From positions 242,289 through 306,288 of the forward strand of contig NZ_WKKH01000001.1 of the NCBI RefSeq assembly GCF_009674725.1: a stretch of 64,000 nt of DNA, given 5' to 3'. Positions within the stretch are counted from its first letter, which is position 1. Each line of letters opens with the position of its first letter. The notes beneath the pieces are model-generated. The model saw nothing but the letters and a program-made list of their open reading frames with translations, did no database searches and had not been told where the DNA came from. This document shows, piece by piece, positions 8,786 through 18,384 of this stretch. The translations under genes were made by a program, and so were the position numbers. Source of the DNA: Pedobacter petrophilus (GTDB taxonomy: Bacteria > Bacteroidota > Bacteroidia > Sphingobacteriales > Sphingobacteriaceae).

Positions 8786-8793
8786 TACCTTCG
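8786..8793 (+). promoter_or_regulatory. possible -7 box for bamA
   Basis: TACCTTCG matches TAnnTTTG at 7 of 8 positions. It lies 26 bases before the bamA ATG, in the 149-bp gap after uppS. This would give bamA its own promoter inside the cluster. Confidence 0.35.
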
Positions 8794-8819
8794 TGGCCAT
8801 TACTGAACAAATTATTTTA

Positions 8820-11363
8820 ATGAAAAGAATATTTCAAGTTTTAATCCTATTAGTTTTAGCCACTCCGGCCTTTGCTCAAATACGTCCACAAGGTCAGGCA
8901 CCGGTAACTCCATCCTTAAAGGTTGGGGGCTTAGACCTGGATTATTTCAGTCCGAAAGAATACATTATCGGTGGTACTACGGTAACCGGCACGCAATATC
9001 TGGATAAAGATGTACTCATTACCTTATCCAAATTAACAAAAGGAGATAAGATTGTTCTTCCAGGTGAAGCAACTTCCGATGCTATTAAAACCCTTTGGGC
9101 ACAGGGATTGTTTGACGATGTTCAAATTAATATCGAAAAATTTGTTCAGGACTCAGTTTATTTTGAAATTGAGGTAGTGGAGCGCCCCCGCTTAAGTTCG
9201 ATCGACTTAAAAGGAATCAGTAAATCTCAGAGAACAGCTATTCAGGAGAAATTAAACGATAAAACAGGTAAAATTGTCAACGATAACTTATACAATACCA
9301 CTTCCGCAATTGTAAAGAAGTATATGTTAGATAAAGGTTATTTTTTCACTAAAATAGCTTACAGTACCCGTAAAGATCCAAATGCCGAAAACAGTGTGGT
9401 TTTAGAAGCCAACATCGATAAAGGAAGCCGTGTTAAGGTACAACGCATTAACATTACCGGAAATAAAGATTTTAAGGCAGCAAAACTTAGAAAGTTTTTG
9501 AAAAGCCCTAAGCAATTTGCGTGGTGGCGTTTTTGGGGTTCTGGAAAATTCTCAAAAGAGAAATATGAAGAGAACAAAGTGAAAATGATGGCCAAGCTAC
9601 AGGAAAAAGGTTATCGTGATGCAACGCTTTTAAAAGACAGCATTTATCAATACAATAAAAAGAAGGTTAATATCAATATGGATATTTACGAAGGAAAGAA
9701 ATATTACTTCGGAAATATTAGCTGGGCAGGTAACGCAATTTATCCTGACAGTATATTAAAAAAAGTATTAACAATTGAAAAAGGCGACGTTTTCAGTGAA
9801 GAAAGACTGAATAAAAAATTAAATGGCGGTGGCGAGAACGGTGGCGATATCAACAGTATGTATACTGATAACGGTTACTTAACTTTTAATATCGATCCTG
9901 TTCAAACTAAAATTTATGGCGATACGGTTGACGTAGAAATGCGCATGTATGAAGGTCCTCAATATGTAAATAACAGAATCACTTTAAAAGGTAATACCAT
10001 TACCAATGATAAAGTGGTTTTAAGGGAAATTCGTACTAAGCCAGGTCAGAAATTTAATAAAAGTGATTTGATTCGGACCATTCGCGAGATCGGTCAGTTA
10101 GGTAATTTTGATGAATCTAAAACGGTGCCTACACCTCGCCCTAATCCGGCCGATGGTACAGTAGATATTGAATATGCTGTTGAAGAAAAACCTTCAGATC
10201 AGATTGAACTATCAGGTGGTTTTGGTGGTGGCCGTATCATTGGTACTTTAGGCTTAACCTTCAATAACTTCTCTTTACGTAATTTATTTAACCTTAAAGC
10301 TTATAAACCACTTCCAAAAGGAGATGGTCAGAAATTAAGCTTGCGTGGACAGACAAATGGTAAATACTATCAATCATATAGTTTCTCTTTCTCTCAGCCT
10401 TGGTTTGGTGGCGAGAAACCAGTAAGTTTTGGTGTGAGTGCATTTACCTCATTACAGTCTAATGGTTTAAACTCGGATGATGGAAGACTTCAAAAAATTC
10501 GTTTAAATGGGGTTACTGTTAGTTTGGGCAGAAGATTAAACTGGCCGGATAACTATTTCCAGTTAAGCCATGCAGTGAGTATCCAGCAATATATCCTAAA
10601 TAATTACGATGGATACTTGTTCAGAAACGGAACATCTTATAATATCAATTTATCTCAGGAGATTAGCCGTGACTCGAGAGATTCACCGATCTTCCCGAAA
10701 TCTGGTTCATTTATCCGTTTTACCATTCAGGCAACACCTCCATATTCGTTGCTTAACAAAACTAATTATGCTACCGCATCTGATAGGGAGAAATATCGCT
10801 TTACAGAATACCACAAATGGAAGTTTGATTCACAATGGTATCAGCGGATTGCCGGGAACTTGGTGGTTAAAGCACAAGCACAATTCGGTTTCTTAGGTCA
10901 GTACAATAAAGCAGTAGGACAATCGGCGTTTGAGCGTTTTAAATTAGGTGGTGACGGTATGCAGGGATTTGACTTCTTACAAGGTTCTGAATTGATCGCA
11001 ATGCGTGGTTATGCAAATAATGCGGTTATACCAAACGGAGCCGATCCTCGGATTGCGCAACAGTCAGGTAGCCCAATCTATACTAAATATGTTTTAGAGC
11101 TTCGCTATCCGGTTATTTCAAGTCAGCAGGCAACGGCATTCGTACTGGCTTTTGCAGAGGGCGGTAACACCTGGAACAAATTTGGTGACTTTAATCCCTT
11201 TAACGTAAGAAGGTCTGCCGGTATCGGTGCCAGAATTTTCTTACCGATATTTGGTTTACTTGGTATCGATTACGGACATGGATTTGATACCATACCGGGT
11301 GTGAGCGAAGGCGGTAAACAAAACTTTACCTTCAGTATTGCCCAACAACTTGGCGGATTCTAA
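8820..11363 (+). CDS. bamA: outer membrane protein assembly factor BamA
   Basis: Omp85-family barrel that inserts outer-membrane proteins. I start at ATG 8820 because this gives the signal peptide MKRIFQVLILLVLATPAFAQ; an upstream in-frame start would add 17 residues before it. The 847-residue protein has several POTRA domains (about residues 60-450) and a C-terminal 16-strand barrel with the surface-antigen block GGDGMQGF and a closing FSIAQQLGGF. A strong terminator follows. Partner BamD is encoded at 61760-62704. Confidence 0.96.
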   Translation: MKRIFQVLILLVLATPAFAQIRPQGQAPVTPSLKVGGLDLDYFSPKEYIIGGTTVTGTQYLDKDVLITLSKLTKGDKIVLPGEATSDAIKTLWAQGLFDDVQINIEKFVQDSVYFEIEVVERPRLSSIDLKGISKSQRTAIQEKLNDKTGKIVNDNLYNTTSAIVKKYMLDKGYFFTKIAYSTRKDPNAENSVVLEANIDKGSRVKVQRINITGNKDFKAAKLRKFLKSPKQFAWWRFWGSGKFSKEKYEENKVKMMAKLQEKGYRDATLLKDSIYQYNKKKVNINMDIYEGKKYYFGNISWAGNAIYPDSILKKVLTIEKGDVFSEERLNKKLNGGGENGGDINSMYTDNGYLTFNIDPVQTKIYGDTVDVEMRMYEGPQYVNNRITLKGNTITNDKVVLREIRTKPGQKFNKSDLIRTIREIGQLGNFDESKTVPTPRPNPADGTVDIEYAVEEKPSDQIELSGGFGGGRIIGTLGLTFNNFSLRNLFNLKAYKPLPKGDGQKLSLRGQTNGKYYQSYSFSFSQPWFGGEKPVSFGVSAFTSLQSNGLNSDDGRLQKIRLNGVTVSLGRRLNWPDNYFQLSHAVSIQQYILNNYDGYLFRNGTSYNINLSQEISRDSRDSPIFPKSGSFIRFTIQATPPYSLLNKTNYATASDREKYRFTEYHKWKFDSQWYQRIAGNLVVKAQAQFGFLGQYNKAVGQSAFERFKLGGDGMQGFDFLQGSELIAMRGYANNAVIPNGADPRIAQQSGSPIYTKYVLELRYPVISSQQATAFVLAFAEGGNTWNKFGDFNPFNVRRSAGIGARIFLPIFGLLGIDYGHGFDTIPGVSEGGKQNFTFSIAQQLGGF

Positions 11364-11380
11364 AATATAAGCTAATTATT

Positions 11381-11418
11381 AAAAAAAAGGGATGTTCGGT
11401 TTGAACATCCCTTTTTTT
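11381..11418. terminator. bidirectional intrinsic terminator after bamA
   Basis: Stem GGGATGTTC / GAACATCCC with a GGTTT loop, flanked by an A-run on the left and a T-run on the right, so it can work on either strand. It ends the bamA transcript. Confidence 0.85.
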
Positions 11419-11555
11419 ATGAGCTGAATTTTTAAGTAACATGCTGTCTTTTTGAGGTAAAAGCGCATAAAGTTGTAGCGAACTAAGATCAACTGTTCGA
11501 ATTAATTAAGTAGCATTATCTCAATTGTTAAAAAAAGTTAAATGATTAAGTTTCC

Positions 11556-11585
11556 TTGGGCTTTAGTTATTTGATAGTATCTTTG
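11556..11585 (+). promoter_or_regulatory. promoter of the ompH pair
   Basis: TTG (11556-11558), 19 bp, TATCTTTG (11578-11585): full consensus spacing for the Bacteroidota primary sigma factor. Predicted leader about 75 nt to the first ompH. Confidence 0.75.
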
Positions 11586-11668
11586 TGTAAATTATGTTCA
11601 GTAGGTAAAGTAGGCTGGCAGAATTTAAACAGCGTTAGGTTATTAAAACAAGTCATTAATACACACAA

Positions 11669-12199
11669 ATGAAAAAGTATCTTTTAATCGCATTTCTAAT
11701 TTGTACGTCTTTTGGCGCATTTGCGCAAAAGTTTGCTTATGTAGATACAGAGTACATTTTAAAACAAATGCCAGAATATAAATCGGCATTGAGTCAATTA
11801 GAGGTTGCTTCGAAACAATGGCAGCAGCAGGTTGATCAGAATTTTTCTGAGATAGACAGGATGTACAAAGCTTACCAGGCAGACCAGGTTTTGCTAACAG
11901 ATGATATGCGTAAGCGCAGGGAAAATGAAATTATTGAAAAAGAAAAACAAGCAAAAGAATTTCAACGTCAGAAGTTTGGTCCGGATGGCGATCTTTTTCA
12001 AAGCAGAACGAAATTAATTAAACCCATTCAGGAGAAAGTTTCTGATGCAATTAAACAAATTGCAAAAGTAAAGTATCTTGACTTCATTTTTGACAAAAGT
12101 AGTGAAGCAACCATGATGATTTATGCAAGCAGTAGTTACGATCTTAGTAATGATGTTGTTGTAAAGTTAGGTTACAAACCAGGAACTGCAAATAATTAG
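11669..12199 (+). CDS. OmpH/Skp-family periplasmic chaperone (first copy)
   Basis: 176 residues with the signal peptide MKKYLLIAFLICTSFGAFAQ. The body is one long coiled coil (about residues 35-130), as in Skp, which holds unfolded outer-membrane proteins in trimeric tentacles. The FAYVDTEYILKQMPEY start of the mature part is the family signature. It is followed 61 bp later by a second copy. Together with bamA upstream it forms an outer-membrane-assembly locus. Confidence 0.92.
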   Translation: MKKYLLIAFLICTSFGAFAQKFAYVDTEYILKQMPEYKSALSQLEVASKQWQQQVDQNFSEIDRMYKAYQADQVLLTDDMRKRRENEIIEKEKQAKEFQRQKFGPDGDLFQSRTKLIKPIQEKVSDAIKQIAKVKYLDFIFDKSSEATMMIYASSSYDLSNDVVVKLGYKPGTANN

Positions 12200-12260
12200 T
12201 ATATTCGCCCGTTGAAAATTCGAGAAAACAATTAGAAAAATAAAAAAGTAAAATAGAAAG

Positions 12261-12839
12261 ATGAGAAAGTTAATTAACGTATTCTTTGTAGCAGCAGGAT
12301 TAGTGTTTACAGTGAATATGGCAAGTGCGCAACAAAAATTGGGTCACATTAATTCTGAAGAAGTTTTCGCAAACCTTCCTGAAGCTAAGACGGCTCAAAG
12401 TACTCTAGAAACATTAGGTAAACAAAAACAAGCTGATATTGATGCTATGATCAAAGAATATCAGACAAAAATGACAAGTGCTCAAGCTTTGGAAAAAACC
12501 CTTAGTGAGGCAAACAAAGAAGCAGTAGGTAAACAATTACAAACTGTTGGTCAGGAATTGCAGGATTTAGAAAAACGAATCACTGATGCCCGTACAAAAG
12601 CTTCGCAAGATATCGGTGCTAAACAAGGTGAATTGTTTCAGCCAATTCAGGCTAAAGTTGCAACTGCAATTTCAGCAGTAGCGAAAGAAAAAGGTTTAGC
12701 TTACGTTTTCGATATCGCGAACGGCCAGGGCGGTAATAACCTTGTTTTCTGGGAAGGTGGCGATGATATTACTGCTTCAGTTAAAACGAAGTTAGGTATT
12801 TCAGCTACTGCTGCAAAACCAGCGGCACCTAAAAAATAG
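12261..12839 (+). CDS. OmpH/Skp-family periplasmic chaperone (second copy)
   Basis: 192 residues with a signal peptide ending MASAQ. The mature start LGHINSEEVFANLPEA and the long central helix (about 45-120) are Skp-like. An Ala/Pro/Lys-rich tail (about 180-192) is absent from the first copy. Sequence similarity to the upstream copy is modest, so this is an old duplication and the two may form distinct or mixed trimers. A terminator follows. Confidence 0.93.
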   Translation: MRKLINVFFVAAGLVFTVNMASAQQKLGHINSEEVFANLPEAKTAQSTLETLGKQKQADIDAMIKEYQTKMTSAQALEKTLSEANKEAVGKQLQTVGQELQDLEKRITDARTKASQDIGAKQGELFQPIQAKVATAISAVAKEKGLAYVFDIANGQGGNNLVFWEGGDDITASVKTKLGISATAAKPAAPKK

Positions 12840-12893
12840 TCTTGAGTCAATCAGTTCGGGGTCGAAAGACTCTTGATAAATTCAAAAGATATT

Positions 12894-12928
12894 GCGGAAT
12901 TAAGTTAAACTTAGTTCCGCTTTTTTTT
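12894..12928 (+). terminator. intrinsic terminator after ompH pair
   Basis: 11-bp stem GCGGAATTAAG / CTTAGTTCCGC (one G-U pair) with a 5-nt TTAAA loop and eight Ts. Confidence 0.9.
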
Positions 12929-12950
12929 GCAGCAGCATTTAAAAGTTAAG

Positions 12951-13060
12951 GGTTTTTAAGGTTTAAAAGTTTGATTATGGTGTGTTAAAATATTCCAACT
13001 TTACAACAATTCAACTTTACAATGAACATTAAAACTTAACTTTATCACTTTACAATTTTC
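12951..13060. repeat. facing short-period repeats (AAAGTT-type and AACTTT-type)
   Basis: Left half (about 12951-12980) is G/T-rich with AAAGTTAAG and AAAAGTTTG words. Right half (12997-13055) has CAACTTTACAA twice, then CTTAACTTTAT and CACTTTACAA. The right half read on the minus strand resembles the left half, giving an imperfect palindrome. Periodicity is less strict than in the AGTC arrays. It ends at the murI start. Confidence 0.5.
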
Positions 13061-13061
13061 A

Positions 13062-13889
13062 ATGGCACGCATGCAAAACTCTTCGCCCATAGGTATTTTT
13101 GATTCAGGTTATGGTGGATTAACAGTTTTTAGGTCTATTGCGGATCAATTGCCTGACTACAATTATATTTATCTTGGCGACAATGCCCGTTCTCCGTATG
13201 GTGATCATTCTTTCGAAACCATTTATAAGTATACGCTGGAATGTGTAGAATGGTTATTTGAACAAGGGTGCCGGTTGGTAATCCTCGCTTGTAACACAGC
13301 TTCTGCGAAAGCACTCAGAAGCATCCAGCAAAAAGACTTGCCAGTGAAGTATCCTGATCGGAGGGTACTCGGTGTAATCAGGCCCACTGCCGAGGTAATA
13401 GGTGATTTTACCCTATCTAAACAAGTTGGGGTAATGGGGACGAGAGGCACCATCAATTCTGAATCCTATCTTATAGAAATTAATAAGTTTTCCCCTGATA
13501 TTAAAGTTCACCAGCAAAGTTGCCCAATGTGGGTGCCATTAATTGAAAACAATGAACATTTGCAACCTGGGGCTGATTTCTTCATTAATGAGTATTGCAA
13601 CAGTTTAATGGAGCAATGTGCAGATATCGATTGTGTGTTGCTGGCCTGTACACATTATCCTTTATTGTTACCTAGATTAAAAACTGTATTTCCAGATTAT
13701 ATTAACATTTTGACACAAGGTGAAATTGTAGCCAATAGCCTGGTTGATTACCTCAGGAGGCATCCTGAAATGGAAGAAAAATTGGGTAAACAGGGCAAAA
13801 AATTGTTTTATACGAGTGGTGACACGGCAACTTTTGATTCACATGCATCTATTTTTTTTGGCGAAGAGTTGGTATCTAAACAAATGTAG
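13062..13889 (+). CDS. murI: glutamate racemase
   Basis: Converts L- to D-glutamate for peptidoglycan. The 275-residue enzyme has the N-terminal GIFDSGYGGLTVFR block and both catalytic cysteines: Cys77 in ACNTAS and Cys196 in ACTHYPLL. ATG 13062 is used; an internal ATG three codons on is equally possible. It follows bamA and the ompH pair, as is common in Bacteroidota, but with its own spacer after a terminator. Confidence 0.96.
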   Translation: MARMQNSSPIGIFDSGYGGLTVFRSIADQLPDYNYIYLGDNARSPYGDHSFETIYKYTLECVEWLFEQGCRLVILACNTASAKALRSIQQKDLPVKYPDRRVLGVIRPTAEVIGDFTLSKQVGVMGTRGTINSESYLIEINKFSPDIKVHQQSCPMWVPLIENNEHLQPGADFFINEYCNSLMEQCADIDCVLLACTHYPLLLPRLKTVFPDYINILTQGEIVANSLVDYLRRHPEMEEKLGKQGKKLFYTSGDTATFDSHASIFFGEELVSKQM

Positions 13890-14048
13890 CTGGGCTTGTC
13901 GCGATTAAGGTGCTCTAATTAAACGATTTACTAAACAGAAACGCATTGCGATTTACCGGGCTTGTAATCTACGGCAAAGCTAAAATCAAATTAACCTCTT
14001 CGTGACAAAAGAAAATACTTTTGTTTAGGTTGTGAGTATATAAAAGGA

Positions 14049-14056
14049 TAAATTTG
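14049..14056 (+). promoter_or_regulatory. -7 box for the purF-like gene
   Basis: TAAATTTG matches TAnnTTTG, with TTG at 14030-14032 (16-bp spacing, shorter than ideal). The start codon is 20 bases downstream of the box. Confidence 0.5.
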
Positions 14057-14075
14057 CGCCTTCATAACCCACACA

Positions 14076-15977
14076 ATGAGTGATCAGATAAAACACGAAT
14101 GCGGAATCGCTTTTATTCGCCTGTTAAAACCACTTTCTTACTACCAGCAAAAGTACGGTACAGCACTTTACGGCCTTAACAAATTATATCTTTTAATGGA
14201 AAAACAGCATAACCGGGGCCAGGATGGCGCAGGTATTGCAACCATTAAACTGGATATGAAACCAGGCAGTAGGTACATCAGCCGGTACCGGAGCATGGCT
14301 TCGAATGCGGTAGCAGATATCTTCGAATACGTTCAGAATAAGTTCGTAGATATTCAAGAAAACACACCTGAATTAATGCAGGATACAGAATGGCTCAAAG
14401 ACAACGTAAGCTTTATCGGCGAAGTGTTAATGGGTCATTTGCGTTATGGTACGCATGGTAAAAACAGCATCGAAAATTGCCATCCTTTTTTAAGGCAAAA
14501 CAACTGGATGACGCGTAACCTGGTAATTGCCGGTAACTTCAACATGACCAATGTTGATGAGTTATTGGAACAGTTATATGAGTTGGGTCAGCATCCGAAA
14601 GAAAAAGCAGATACGGTAACCGTTCTGGAAAAAATCGGTCACTTCTTAGACGATGAAAATCAGGAACTTTTTGATCAGTACAAAAAAGAAGGACATGATA
14701 ACGTAGCCATTACGCACAAAATTTCTGACCACCTCGACATTGCGAATATTCTTCGCCGCTCGGCTAAAACCTGGGATGGTGGTTACTCTATATGTGGAAT
14801 GGTTGGTAACGGTGATTCGTTCATTATGCGTGATCCGGCAGGTATTCGCCCGGCTTACTACTATTATGATGATGAAATAGTTGTAGCGGCATCAGAAAGA
14901 CCGGCATTGCAAACTGCATTTAATATCCAGTTTAAAGATGTGAAAGAGATTGATCCGGGGCATGCCTTGATCATTAAGAAAAACGGGGAGGTGAGCATGG
15001 AGCAATTCCGCGAACCTACCGAGCGATTATCCTGTTCTTTCGAACGCATTTATTTCTCTAAAGGAAGTGATGTAGAAATTTATCGCGAACGTAAACAGTT
15101 AGGTCGTTTATTAAGCGAAAAAATTCTTCAGTCTGTTAATTACGATTTGAAAAATACAGTATTCTCTTTCATTCCAAATACCGCTGAGGTTGCCTTTTTC
15201 GGAATGGTAGAAGGCGTTCAGCAGTATGTACGGAAACATCAAAAGGATACGCTTTTACACCGTAAGGAGCAGTTAACAGATGAACAACTGGATGATTTGC
15301 TTTCAATGGCGCCAAGGGTTGAGAAATTAGCAGTTAAGGATGTGAAGCTGAGAACCTTCATCACCCAGGATGCAGACCGGAGTGAAATGGTTGCGCACGT
15401 TTACGATACTACTTACGGAATTATCAATAACCACAAAGATACATTAGTAGCGCTTGATGATTCGATTGTGCGCGGAACGACGTTGAAGCAAAGTATTATT
15501 AAGATCGTAGATCGTTTACATCCCAAGAAGATCATTATTGTTTCTTCTGCACCTCAGATCCGTTATCCGGATTGTTATGGGATTGATATGAGTAGAATGG
15601 GCCAGTTTGTGGCGTTCGATGCTGCAATACAATTGCTTACCGAAAGAGGGATGTGGCAAGTAATTGAAGATGTTTACACGAAATGTAAAGCTTCATTATT
15701 GCTTCCGAAAGAGCAAATTGTAAATCACGTAAAAGAGATCTATAAACCGTTTACACCTGAAGAAATTTCGGCGAAAATTGCACAGATTATTACGCCTAAA
15801 GGCACTGTAGCTGAGGTTGAAGTGATTTACCAAAGTTTAGAAAATCTTCATGAAGCTTGTCCGAAGAACAAAGGAGATTGGTATTTCTCTGGTAACTATC
15901 CAACTCCCGGCGGTAACAAAGTAGTAAACAAAGCTTTTGTAAACTGGAAAGAGGGAAATAATCAAAGGGCTTATTAA
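14076..15977 (+). CDS. PurF-like class II glutamine amidotransferase/phosphoribosyltransferase, long form
   Basis: Resembles amidophosphoribosyltransferase, which makes phosphoribosylamine from PRPP and glutamine in purine synthesis. At 633 residues it is over 100 residues longer than E. coli PurF. The nucleophile would be Cys9 (HECGIAF) after removal of an eight-residue propeptide. NRGQDGAG and RDPAGIRPAYYYY belong to the glutaminase domain. The PRPP-binding loop ALDDSIVRGTT is near residue 458. An extra segment (about residues 75-140) lies in the glutaminase half. It may be the main PurF or a lineage-specific paralogue; the window does not decide. Confidence 0.85.
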   Translation: MSDQIKHECGIAFIRLLKPLSYYQQKYGTALYGLNKLYLLMEKQHNRGQDGAGIATIKLDMKPGSRYISRYRSMASNAVADIFEYVQNKFVDIQENTPELMQDTEWLKDNVSFIGEVLMGHLRYGTHGKNSIENCHPFLRQNNWMTRNLVIAGNFNMTNVDELLEQLYELGQHPKEKADTVTVLEKIGHFLDDENQELFDQYKKEGHDNVAITHKISDHLDIANILRRSAKTWDGGYSICGMVGNGDSFIMRDPAGIRPAYYYYDDEIVVAASERPALQTAFNIQFKDVKEIDPGHALIIKKNGEVSMEQFREPTERLSCSFERIYFSKGSDVEIYRERKQLGRLLSEKILQSVNYDLKNTVFSFIPNTAEVAFFGMVEGVQQYVRKHQKDTLLHRKEQLTDEQLDDLLSMAPRVEKLAVKDVKLRTFITQDADRSEMVAHVYDTTYGIINNHKDTLVALDDSIVRGTTLKQSIIKIVDRLHPKKIIIVSSAPQIRYPDCYGIDMSRMGQFVAFDAAIQLLTERGMWQVIEDVYTKCKASLLLPKEQIVNHVKEIYKPFTPEEISAKIAQIITPKGTVAEVEVIYQSLENLHEACPKNKGDWYFSGNYPTPGGNKVVNKAFVNWKEGNNQRAY

Positions 15978-16009
15978 ACACCAAATCTCTTTAGGAGAAT
16001 AAAATATCA

Positions 16010-16040
16010 AATGGCTCATATGAAGATATGGGCCATTTTT
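16010..16040 (+). terminator. intrinsic terminator after the purF-like gene
   Basis: 12-bp stem AATGGCTCATAT / ATATGGGCCATT with a GAAG tetraloop and a following T-run. Confidence 0.85.
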
Positions 16041-16077
16041 GTTGATGGCAGGCTTGCATAGTCATTATCCAACGAAT

Positions 16078-16143
16078 CGTCATGCTGAATTTAGTTCAGC
16101 ACCTTTCTGTGTTAAGATCCTGAAACAAGTTCAGGAAGGCGAC
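16078..16143. repeat. REP-like dispersed element with two hairpins
   Basis: Contains GCTGAA-N5-TTCAGC (16084-16100) and CCTGAA-N5-TTCAGG (16119-16135) between CGTCATG and GGCGACC borders. This paired-hairpin layout matches dispersed intergenic elements I know from Sphingobacteriales genomes. Only one copy is in the window. Confidence 0.7.
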
Positions 16144-16155
16144 CATTGAAAAATC

Positions 16156-16782
16156 TTAAGCGTAAAACTGAATATAAGTTTTGTAGATCAGCCAGAAGGC
16201 GAAAAATATAATGATAACTCCTGCAATCTTATTCAATGTTTTAAGCGCATCCTCTTTAATCTTGTACCGAAGTTTGCTTGAATAAAAACTCTTCGTTGCA
16301 TCGATGCTTAATTGAGTCACCATGGCGATGAAAAAGCATACAAGTTTCTCATTCAGCATGTTATTAAGTTTTACGGATATGATTCCACTTACGATAATCC
16401 AGAACATCAATGTGGAAGGAGTAAGGATACACATCAAAAATCCTTTCAATACGTAACTTCGTTTGCTAACTTTTTGAAGTGTTGAACTATCATAATGAAC
16501 CTTTATTTTTGAAACCAGATAATAGATTCCGACTGCCAGCAAAAAAACGCCGCCAATAGCACCAACATATTTATCAAAACTTGCTTTGTAATCGACGAAC
16601 TGGCTTCCAAAAACAACCAGTGCAATTAATATTATATCGCTAATTATAACCCCAATAGCCAAAGAAAACCCTGCCATAAAGCCTCTTTCTATACTGGTTT
16701 TTATCATTGCAAAGAATACCGGACCTGTTAAAAACGACGAAATAATCCCTGCCCCAATACCTAATAATATGGCTTCAAACAT
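16156..16782 (-). CDS. LysE/RhtB-family exporter
   Basis: 208-residue inner-membrane protein with about six hydrophobic helices. The opening GAGIISSFLTGPVFFAMIKT, with its conserved Gly-Pro in the first helix, is typical of LysE/RhtB exporters of amino acids and small metabolites. Substrate unknown. It is convergent with the purF-like gene and divergent from the FucP-type transporter. Confidence 0.85.
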   Translation of the reverse strand: MFEAILLGIGAGIISSFLTGPVFFAMIKTSIERGFMAGFSLAIGVIISDIILIALVVFGSQFVDYKASFDKYVGAIGGVFLLAVGIYYLVSKIKVHYDSSTLQKVSKRSYVLKGFLMCILTPSTLMFWIIVSGIISVKLNNMLNEKLVCFFIAMVTQLSIDATKSFYSSKLRYKIKEDALKTLNKIAGVIIIFFAFWLIYKTYIQFYA

Positions 16783-16925
16783 GTATTGTATTGTTTATAA
16801 TATGCGAATATGCAACTTTATACCTAAACATGTAACATTTATTTTTGTTGCATAAGTTGCATAAAAGTTATCCGTTTATTGTTTTTTTTTAATTATGTTT
16901 AGCCCCACTAAAACTAATTTTAAAA

Positions 16926-18362
16926 ATGAGTTCAGAACAAACACAGACCAAATGGGGCCAGTTTATTCCTCTAGTCACGGTATTCTTTTTTTGGGGCTTT
17001 GTTGCTGCAAGTAATGATATCTTAATTCCGGTATTTAAAAAAGCTTTTGATCTTTCGCAGGCTGAAAGTCAGCTGGTTTCCTTAGCATTTTACATTGCAT
17101 ACACTGTTGGTGCTTTAATTTATAATGGTATATCTGTTTTAATGAAACAAGATATTGTAAATAAGTTGGGCTATAAAAATTCTTTAGCGCTTGGTTTGGT
17201 TATTTCTGCAGTAGGTACTTTATTGTTTTATCCAGCAGCAAATCTTCACTCATTCCCATTAATGCTTTCAGGTTTATTTATTGTGGCGTTAGGTTTTTCA
17301 TTGCAACAAACCGTTGCAAATCCATTAGCAATTGCTTTGGGGCCGATAAGGACGGGTTCTCAACGTTTAACCCTGGCAGGTGGTATCAACAACTTTGGTA
17401 CTACAATTGGACCTTTGGTGGTTAGTTTCGCAATTTTTGGTTCAGCAGCTAATGCAACGTCAGATATTAGTATTGAAAGTGTTAAAATTCCTTATTTAAT
17501 TCTAGGTGTTGCATTTATTGCAGTGGCTATTTTCCTGAAATTATCTTCCTTGCCTGATAGACCAGCTTTGGTTGAAGCTTCGTTAGATGATAGTAAATCG
17601 ATTAAGGGATCTGCTTTAAAATATCCACAATTGGTTTTGGGAATGATTGCAATATTTGTTTATGTAGGGGTTGAAGTTTCGACAGCGAGTAATTTGCCTG
17701 CCTATATGGAGAAAGATTTAGGTTTTGCACTTCACGATATTGCCCCTTACATCTCCCTTTATTGGGCAAGTATGATGATTGGCCGCTGGACTGGTGCTGT
17801 AGAAGCTTTTACCGATAACGTAGGTATTCAAAAGATTTTAAGATTTGTAGCGCCATATTTAGCATTTGGTATTTTCTTAGCCGTTAATGCAATTGCTGAT
17901 CATGACTTAGCTCCGTTTTATGTGTATGGATTAATTATTTTGGTTTTGATTGCTGCTGATATGGCGAGTAAAGGTAATCCTGCCAGGATGTTATTAATTT
18001 TTTCTGTCATTGGTATCCTAGCATTATTAATAGGGATGTTTACAAAAGGTATGGTGAGTGTTTATGCCATTACAAGTGTTGGTTTGTTCTGTAGCACATT
18101 ATGGCCTTGTATTTTTACTTTGGCTGTCAGCGGGCTAGGTAAGCACACTAGTCAGGGTAGTAGTTTCTTAATTATGATGATCATGGGTGGTGGTATCATT
18201 AGTTGGCTTCAAGGAGCCGTATCTGAATTTACGGGTATTCAATACAGTTATGTAGTTGGTATTATTTGCTTCGCTTACCTTGCATTTTATGCCTGGAGAG
18301 TGAGCGGCATATTAAGATCTCAAGGAATTAGTTTTGATAAAAAACTTTCTGGCGGACATTAA
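16926..18362 (+). CDS. FucP-type sugar:H+ symporter (MFS, FHS family)
   Basis: 478-residue inner-membrane transporter with 12 predicted helices. The start FIPLVTVFFFWGFVAASNDILIPVF is typical of the fucose-galactose-glucose/GlcNAc H+ symporter family (FHS). The repeat motif SLAFYIAYTVGAL and QTVANPLAIALGP also match. The sugar cannot be told from sequence, and no catabolic gene is beside it. A near-match -7 box (TATGTTTA, 16894-16901) lies upstream. Confidence 0.9.
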   Translation: MSSEQTQTKWGQFIPLVTVFFFWGFVAASNDILIPVFKKAFDLSQAESQLVSLAFYIAYTVGALIYNGISVLMKQDIVNKLGYKNSLALGLVISAVGTLLFYPAANLHSFPLMLSGLFIVALGFSLQQTVANPLAIALGPIRTGSQRLTLAGGINNFGTTIGPLVVSFAIFGSAANATSDISIESVKIPYLILGVAFIAVAIFLKLSSLPDRPALVEASLDDSKSIKGSALKYPQLVLGMIAIFVYVGVEVSTASNLPAYMEKDLGFALHDIAPYISLYWASMMIGRWTGAVEAFTDNVGIQKILRFVAPYLAFGIFLAVNAIADHDLAPFYVYGLIILVLIAADMASKGNPARMLLIFSVIGILALLIGMFTKGMVSVYAITSVGLFCSTLWPCIFTLAVSGLGKHTSQGSSFLIMMIMGGGIISWLQGAVSEFTGIQYSYVVGIICFAYLAFYAWRVSGILRSQGISFDKKLSGGH

Positions 18363-18374
18363 TATTAATTAAAG

Positions 18375-18382
18375 TAATTTTG
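18375..18382 (+). promoter_or_regulatory. possible -7 box for the dCMP deaminase-like gene
   Basis: TAATTTTG matches TAnnTTTG but no -33 TTG is seen. It is immediately upstream of the fucP-like terminator hairpin, so a transcript from here would begin with that hairpin. Confidence 0.35.
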
Positions 18383-18384
18383 CA

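Noticed and set aside
11490..11510. GTTCGAATT resembling a tRNA T-loop
   Set aside because: No acceptor, D or anticodon stems can be built around it. No tRNA gene was found anywhere in the window.
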